The notes under the pieces were generated by a model. That model was not told where the DNA came from. It ran no database searches and saw nothing but the letters and a program-made list of their open reading frames with translations. A stretch of DNA of 64,000 nt. Source: Azospirillum ramasamyi. Lineage in GTDB: Bacteria; Pseudomonadota; Alphaproteobacteria; Azospirillales; Azospirillaceae. Positions 59,472 to 64,000 of the stretch are shown one piece after another. The stretch spans positions 124,001 to 188,000 of the forward strand of contig NZ_CP029834.1 of NCBI RefSeq assembly GCF_003233655.1. Direction: 5' to 3'. A program made the translations under genes and the position numbers. The first letter of the stretch is position 1; each line of letters begins with the position of its first letter.

Positions 59472-61097
59472 TCACACCCCCTCCGGGCTGGTCACCATCT
59501 GGCGGATCTCGCTCTTCAGCAGCTTGCCGGTGGCGGTGTGGGGCAGGCTGTCGACGAAGCGGACGTCGTCGGGGATGCACCATTTCGCGACCTTGCCGTC
59601 GAAGACCGCAAGCAGCTCCTCGCGGGTGACGGTCGAGTCGGGCTTGCGCACCACAACCAGGACCGGACGCTCGCCCCATTTCTCGTCGGGAACGGCGACG
59701 GCGGCGGCTTCCTGGACGCCGGGATGGCCGATGGCGATGTTCTCCAGGTCGATGGAGCTGATCCACTCGCCGCCCGATTTGATGACGTCCTTGGTGCGGT
59801 CGACGATCTGGACATAGCCGTCGGCGTCCATCGTCACCACGTCGCCGGTCTCGAACCAGCCCGGCACCATCTGGTGCGCCGGGCTTTCCGTCACGCCGAA
59901 ATAGCCGGAGCAGACGGTGGGGCCGCGCACCAGCAGCCGGCCGAAGCTGGTTCCGTCGCGCGGCACGTCGTTGCCGGAGCCGTCGACGACGCGGAACTGC
60001 ACGCCGCAGATCGGCCGTCCCTGCTTGGAGGCCAGCGCCAGCGCGTCGTCGGCGCTCATCCCCGCATGCTTGCCCTTGGGCATGTTGGCGAGGCCGAGAG
60101 GGCTGGTTTCCGTCATGCCCCAGGCATGCAGAACCTCGACCCCCATCTCGCGGAAGCGCTGGATCATCACCGGCGGGCAGGCGGAGCCGCCGATGGCGAT
60201 GCGGCGCATGGTGGACAGCCGCTTCTTGTTCGCATCCAGCCAGTTCAGCAGGGCGAGCCAGACCGTCGGCACGCCGGCGGTGTTGGTCACCTTCTCCGCC
60301 TCGAACAGCTCGTAGAGGCTGGCGCCGTCCAGCTTGGCGCCGGGGAAGACCAGCTTGGCGCCGGCCATCGGCGCGGCATAGGGAACACTCCAGGCGTTGA
60401 CGTGGAACATCGGCACCACCGGCAGAACCACGTCCGAAGCCGACAGGCCGAACACGTCCGGCATGCAGGCGGCGATGGCATGCAGATAGGAGGAGCGGTG
60501 GCTGTACAGCACGCCCTTCGGGTTGCCCGTGGTGCCGGAGGTGTAGCACATGCCGCAGGCGGTGTTCTCGTCCAGCTCCGGCCAGTCGAAGCTGCCCGGC
60601 TGGTCGGCCAGCAGATCCTCGTAGCACAGCAGGCCGGACAGCGAGGATTGCGGCATGTTGGCCCGGTCGGTCATCACGACGATGCCCTTCAGCCCGGTCA
60701 GCTCATGGGCGATGCCCTCCAGCAGCGGCACGAAGGTCAGGTCGGTGAACAGCAGCCGGTCTTCTGCGTGGTTGACGATGTAGGCGATCTGTTCCGGGAA
60801 CAGGCGCGGATTGATGGTGTGGCAGACCATGCCCGAGCCGCCGATGCCGTAATAGCATTCCAGATGGCGGTAGCCGTTCCAGGCCAGCGTGCCGATGCGG
60901 TCGCCCGGCTTCATCCCCAGCGCCGCCAGGGCATTGGCCAGCTTCTGCGCGCGGACCCAGGCGTCGGCATAGGTGTAGCGGTGGATCGACCCCTCGGTGG
61001 TGCGCGACACGATCTCGGTGTCGGCGTGGTAGAGAGCCGCATGACGCAGGATCGACGTCACCAGCAGCGGCTCGTTCATCATCATTCCACGCAGCAT
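59472..61097 (-). CDS. long-chain fatty acyl-CoA synthetase (AMP-forming)
   Basis: A 541-residue ANL-superfamily enzyme that activates a fatty acid to its CoA ester through an acyl-AMP. The P-loop motif [13 protein letters not shown], the segment [10 protein letters not shown], the hinge [21 protein letters not shown], and the C-terminal [15 protein letters not shown] are all intact. It belongs to the medium/long-chain group. GGGAGGG lies 5 bases before the ATG at 61097, which overlaps the end of the MerR-family gene by 16 bp. Co-transcription suggests that the regulator controls it. Exact chain length is unknown. Confidence 0.93.
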   Translation of the reverse strand: MLRGMMMNEPLLVTSILRHAALYHADTEIVSRTTEGSIHRYTYADAWVRAQKLANALAALGMKPGDRIGTLAWNGYRHLECYYGIGGSGMVCHTINPRLFPEQIAYIVNHAEDRLLFTDLTFVPLLEGIAHELTGLKGIVVMTDRANMPQSSLSGLLCYEDLLADQPGSFDWPELDENTACGMCYTSGTTGNPKGVLYSHRSSYLHAIAACMPDVFGLSASDVVLPVVPMFHVNAWSVPYAAPMAGAKLVFPGAKLDGASLYELFEAEKVTNTAGVPTVWLALLNWLDANKKRLSTMRRIAIGGSACPPVMIQRFREMGVEVLHAWGMTETSPLGLANMPKGKHAGMSADDALALASKQGRPICGVQFRVVDGSGNDVPRDGTSFGRLLVRGPTVCSGYFGVTESPAHQMVPGWFETGDVVTMDADGYVQIVDRTKDVIKSGGEWISSIDLENIAIGHPGVQEAAAVAVPDEKWGERPVLVVVRKPDSTVTREELLAVFDGKVAKWCIPDDVRFVDSLPHTATGKLLKSEIRQMVTSPEGV

Positions 61098-61573
61098 CGA
61101 TTCCCTCCCGGTTCGTTCATGGTCTGCTTGGGCAAATTCTGTTTAGGCGTTTTCCGGTCCGGCGTCTTCTGCATCGGGATTTCGTCATCCATGCAGGCCG
61201 CGAGCCGCCCTTCGGCGTCGGTCTCCATCGCCTTCAGCTCGACGATCACTTCGGCGATGTCCGACCGCATCCGTTCAAGCTCGGCCAGCCCGTCGCGGAT
61301 CTTCCGCAGTCCGTCGCGATATTGCGCGGCACTGTGCCGGCCCGAATCGGAATGGACGAGGTATTCGGCGATCTGGTCCAGCGAGAAGCCTGCCCGCCGG
61401 AATCTCAGGATCAGGATCAGCCGCGCGCGGTCGCGGTGGGTGAACACCCGGCGTCGCCCCGCCCGCTGCGGCGCCAGCAACCCTTTTTCCTCGTAAAAGC
61501 GCAGTGCCTGCGGCGTGACGTCGAACTCCGCCGCCAGTTCCGTCACGCCGTAAACCCGATCCCGTTCGGACAT
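61082..61573 (-). CDS. MerR-family regulator of acyl-CoA metabolism
   Basis: A 163-residue regulator. The N-terminal MerR helix-turn-helix has YGVTELAAEFDVTPQALRFY and FTHRDRARLILILRFRRAGF, then a dimerisation coiled coil (about 80-120). No metal-binding Cys cluster is present, apart from the terminal CC. Similar MerR proteins (LiuR type) control fatty or branched-chain acid breakdown genes. AGAGGA precedes the ATG by 6 bases. It overlaps the acyl-CoA synthetase gene. Confidence 0.88.
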   Translation of the reverse strand: MSERDRVYGVTELAAEFDVTPQALRFYEEKGLLAPQRAGRRRVFTHRDRARLILILRFRRAGFSLDQIAEYLVHSDSGRHSAAQYRDGLRKIRDGLAELERMRSDIAEVIVELKAMETDAEGRLAACMDDEIPMQKTPDRKTPKQNLPKQTMNEPGGNRCCVE

Positions 61574-61775
61574 GGACAATCCTCTGCGCCAGTGGATTTC
61601 GCCATGGGTGCAGGGGGAAGTCAACGTCAGTCAGCTAAAGCGGGCTTTATGCCGTGCGGACTGTCATCCCGCTTGCCGCGGCATCCGGCTTGCTGACGGT
61701 CCGGTGTTGCCGTGGCAGAGATTTCACATGACAAGTTGCACCGGCCGGTGCTTTCTGCGACCGGGCTTAGGGCGT

Positions 61776-63494
61776 ATGCGGAGGGGGAGCGGTTTGACGG
61801 GAAGGACCAGCTTTTTGCGCCGGCTGTTCGGCGATCCGTGGGACCTTGCCGCGGCGGTCGGCCTGCTGGCGCTGCTGGGCCTTGTCGCCGTTACCTTCCG
61901 GCATTACGGCATCTCCAACGACGAGGAGGTGCAGCATGTCTACGGCGCCAAGCTGATCGACTTGTACCGCAGCGGCTTCAGCGACGACTCGGCCTTCACC
62001 TACAAGAATCTCTATCTCTATGGCGGGCTGTTCGACATGGCGGCGGTGGCGATCGCGCCGCTTCTGCCTTTCGACCCCTACGAGACGCGGCACCTGCTGT
62101 GCGCCCTGATCGGGGTGGCGGGTGTCGCGGTGGTTTGGGCAGTCGGGCGCCGGCTGGCCGGGCCGCGGGCGGGCCTGCTCGCCGGGCTGCTGCTGGCTCT
62201 GTGCGGGCCCTGGTACGGCGGCTTGTTCAACCACACCAAGGACGTGCCTTTCGCCGTGCTGATGATGGCGGCGGTGGCGCTGCTGATCCGGTTGCTTGGG
62301 CAGATGCCGCGGCCGCGTTTGGGTATGGTGCTGGGGTTCGGCGTCGTCGTCGGGCTTGCGCTTGGGATTCGGGTCGGGGCGCTGATGCTTGCCGGCTATG
62401 TGGCTGCCGCGTTGGTTGGCTGGGTGCTGGCCGGCGGCCTTTCCGTGGACCGGTTGCGTCAGGGGGCTTCCGCTGCGCTGCGCCTGCTGCCGGCCTTGCC
62501 GGCCGCCTATGCGGTGATGGCGGTCTTCTGGCCCTGGGCGGTGCTGGATCCGCTGAACCCGTTGCGGGCGCTGGCCGATTTCTCGCATTTCCACTACCCG
62601 ATCCGCACCTTGCTGGGCGGCACCGAATATTGGATGTACGAGGTGCCGCGCAGCTATCTGGCCTGGTATCTCGCCATCAAGCTGCCGCTGGTGATGCTGG
62701 CCGGGGCGGCGGTGGGGTTGCTGGCGCTGCCCGGCATGATGCGCTCCGACCTCATGGCCGGGGAGGGGGGAAGGGCGCGCGCGGTGGCCTGCGGGCTGGT
62801 GGCGCTGGCGGCGCTGTTCCCGGTCGTCTGGTTCACCGCCGCCCATTCACCCGGCTATACGGCGATCCGCCATTTCCTGTTCGTACTGCCGCCGTTGGCG
62901 GTGCTGGGCGGCATCGGGCTCGACCGGCTGCTGGGATGGGCCGGAGCCTGGAGGCTCGGCGTGTCGCAACGCACCGGGCGCGGGCTTTCCGCCGCAGCCC
63001 TGGCCGGCATCGCATTGACGCTGGTGCTGGTCCGCGAGGCGACGGTCCTCGAATCGCTGCATCCCAACGAATACGTCTATTTCAATGAACTGGTCGGCGG
63101 CGTCGCCGGTGCGGTGCGCAAGTACGATGTCGATTACTGGGCCAACAGCCTGCCCGAAGCGGTGGGAGACCTGTCGGAAGTGATCGCGGAGGAGGAGGCG
63201 CGCACCCACCATCACCGCACCTACAGCGTCGCCGTCTGTGCCGAACCGCTGGCTTTTGAAAAGCTGGCTCCGCCCAACATGCGCTGGGTGACCGACTGGA
63301 CCCGCGCGGACTTCTTCATCGCGCCGACCCAGGAGGATTGCGACACCCTGATGACCGGCCGGACGGTGGCGGAAGTCGAGCGCGGCGGCGCCCTGCTGGC
63401 GGTGGTGAAGGATTTGCGCAAACCGGAGGATCCGGCTGAACTGGTGGAGGTCGCCCGTCTGCGCACCGGCCGCCAGCAGCGCCACTGGTGGTAG
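61776..63494 (+). CDS. polytopic membrane glycosyltransferase (ArnT/PMT-like)
   Basis: A 572-residue inner-membrane protein with about 10 predicted segments in residues 20-430 and a soluble C-terminal domain (about 430-572). The first periplasmic loop has the acidic pair typical of GT-C enzymes (GISNDEEVQHVYGAKL), followed by FNHTKDVPFAVLM. Such enzymes move sugars from polyprenyl carriers to lipids, glycans or proteins. Three in-frame starts are possible: ATG 61728, ATG 61776 and TTG 61794, which has the best ribosome binding site (GGAGGGGGAG). Substrate unknown. Confidence 0.83.
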   Translation: MRRGSGLTGRTSFLRRLFGDPWDLAAAVGLLALLGLVAVTFRHYGISNDEEVQHVYGAKLIDLYRSGFSDDSAFTYKNLYLYGGLFDMAAVAIAPLLPFDPYETRHLLCALIGVAGVAVVWAVGRRLAGPRAGLLAGLLLALCGPWYGGLFNHTKDVPFAVLMMAAVALLIRLLGQMPRPRLGMVLGFGVVVGLALGIRVGALMLAGYVAAALVGWVLAGGLSVDRLRQGASAALRLLPALPAAYAVMAVFWPWAVLDPLNPLRALADFSHFHYPIRTLLGGTEYWMYEVPRSYLAWYLAIKLPLVMLAGAAVGLLALPGMMRSDLMAGEGGRARAVACGLVALAALFPVVWFTAAHSPGYTAIRHFLFVLPPLAVLGGIGLDRLLGWAGAWRLGVSQRTGRGLSAAALAGIALTLVLVREATVLESLHPNEYVYFNELVGGVAGAVRKYDVDYWANSLPEAVGDLSEVIAEEEARTHHHRTYSVAVCAEPLAFEKLAPPNMRWVTDWTRADFFIAPTQEDCDTLMTGRTVAEVERGGALLAVVKDLRKPEDPAELVEVARLRTGRQQRHWW

Positions 63495-63896
63495 AGGCCC
63501 GATACCGGGCGCTCATCACCCCGCGGTAGGCGCTCCAGCAGGCCAAGGCGGTGACTGCGGCCAGAACCGCGACGAGAAACGCCGGCCTGTGACGCCGCAG
63601 CGGAACGGGGAAGGCCATGCCGGCCTTGCTCCGTCGATGGGACAGCGGGAGCGGGAAATCCCTTCGTGAAAATGCCGAACGTTTTTTTGAATGAACGTTC
63701 AATCAAGAATGGGGGGTGGCAATTCACGAAATGGATAGACCAAATGAATGGAATACCGGATGGCGACATTGTCTCGATTCTGTTGTTTGCGTCACTTTCA
63801 TGAAGCTCCGAAGACGGCTATGGTGCGCCCCGGCCGGCTTGGACTTGGCCTTTGAACAATACCCGGCTTAGGGATCGAGAGAGGGGGAACAGGATC
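63495..63896. other. 402-bp intergenic region without a convincing gene
   Basis: The first 130 bp contain a minus-strand open frame with a hydrophobic stretch, but it runs antisense into the glycosyltransferase gene and has poor composition. The middle (63660-63800) is noticeably AT-richer and holds an operator-like palindrome. The last 60 bp lead into the PmtA-like gene with GAGAGGGGGAA as ribosome binding site. No RNA gene was recognised. Confidence 0.6.
63687..63702. promoter_or_regulatory. operator-like palindrome TTGAA...TTCAA
   Basis: TTGAA (63687-63691) and TTCAA (63698-63702) flank a 6-base spacer, and the inner TGAACGTTCA (63692-63701) is itself a perfect 10-bp palindrome. A GAACGT half-site precedes it by a T-run. 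The form resembles TetR-family operators. It lies about 195 bp upstream of the PmtA-like gene. Confidence 0.5.
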
Positions 63897-64000
63897 ATGG
63901 ACGCCGACTCCATTCGCGCCGCCTACCGCCGCTATGCGGGATTCTACGACAAGGTGTTCGGGGTGCTTCTGGCGTCCGGGCGGCATGCGGCGGTGGAGTG
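63897..64000 (+). CDS. PmtA-like phospholipid N-methyltransferase (3' truncated)
   Basis: The first 34 residues only: MDADSIRAAYRRYAGFYDKV, then FGVLLASGRHAAVE. This N terminus (AYRRYAxFYDxVFG) is characteristic of the Rhodobacter/Rhizobium-type phosphatidylethanolamine N-methyltransferase PmtA, a SAM enzyme that makes phosphatidylcholine. GAGGGGGAACAGG precedes the ATG. The catalytic motifs are beyond the window, so the assignment rests on the N terminus alone. Confidence 0.7.
   Translation, partial: MDADSIRAAYRRYAGFYDKVFGVLLASGRHAAVE

Noticed and set aside
63316-63618. Minus-strand frame with one hydrophobic segment after the glycosyltransferase gene
   Set aside because: The part beyond the membrane segment runs antisense into the glycosyltransferase and is Pro/Arg-rich noise.

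Overview
The window is about 64 kb of a high-GC chromosome with tight gene packing, strong GC at third codon positions and GTG or TTG starts. The gene content points to an alphaproteobacterium, most likely Azospirillum or a close relative. Pointers include a rhizobial-type glpSTPQUV glycerol ABC operon, a FlaF-type flagellin regulator, an AapJ/BztA-type binding protein, a TIGR02302/DUF4175 membrane protein and a PmtA-like lipid methyltransferase. The genus is inferred from content; no rRNA or tRNA was seen. I found no CRISPR array, insertion sequence or prophage.

Region 1 (1-12.6 kb) is rich in signalling genes. A sigma-54 activator truncated by the window edge overlaps a GAF/PAS hybrid kinase with two receivers and an Hpt domain. 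Citrate synthase (gltA) and an NrtR-like Nudix/winged-helix regulator follow. A convergent LuxR-type response regulator and SSS-domain hybrid kinase resemble CrbR/CrbS (ErdR/MxtR), which control acetate use elsewhere. An RTX protein with four exact 40-residue repeats closes the region.

Region 2 (12.7-24.6 kb) holds an MHS-family transporter, an AT-richer orphan gene, and a TorS/TorR-like phosphorelay beside a lone AapJ-like binding protein with a MocR regulator inserted. A pair of membrane-anchored coiled-coil proteins of unknown function and msrB follow.

Region 3 (24.9-45.5 kb) is mixed chromosomal content. It includes a pentapeptide protein, orphan Tat-type binding proteins, a Bcr/CflA exporter, a DsrE-like protein, ispE, a soluble chemoreceptor with a diacid-recognition domain, gloB and its divergent methyltransferase, a DUF4175 protein, an EamA exporter and a FlaF-DUF2934 fusion. 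A probable stress group (APH/ATP-binding protein, universal stress protein, a Cys/His-rich small protein, hemerythrin) and a secreted six-hairpin-fold protein complete it.

Region 4 (45.5-64 kb) starts with uvrC and guaC, then the complete glycerol module: glpR, a multi-operator intergenic region, and glpD-glpS-glpT-glpP-glpQ-glpU-glpV-glpK. Glycerol would enter through the ABC transporter, be phosphorylated by GlpK and oxidised by GlpD, under GlpR repression. The window ends with a MerR/acyl-CoA synthetase pair, a membrane glycosyltransferase and the first codons of a PmtA-like methyltransferase. The clearest candidates for something under-described are the phosphorelay with a possible periplasmic partner, the FlaF-DUF2934 fusion, the coiled-coil pair and the Cys/His-rich small protein.
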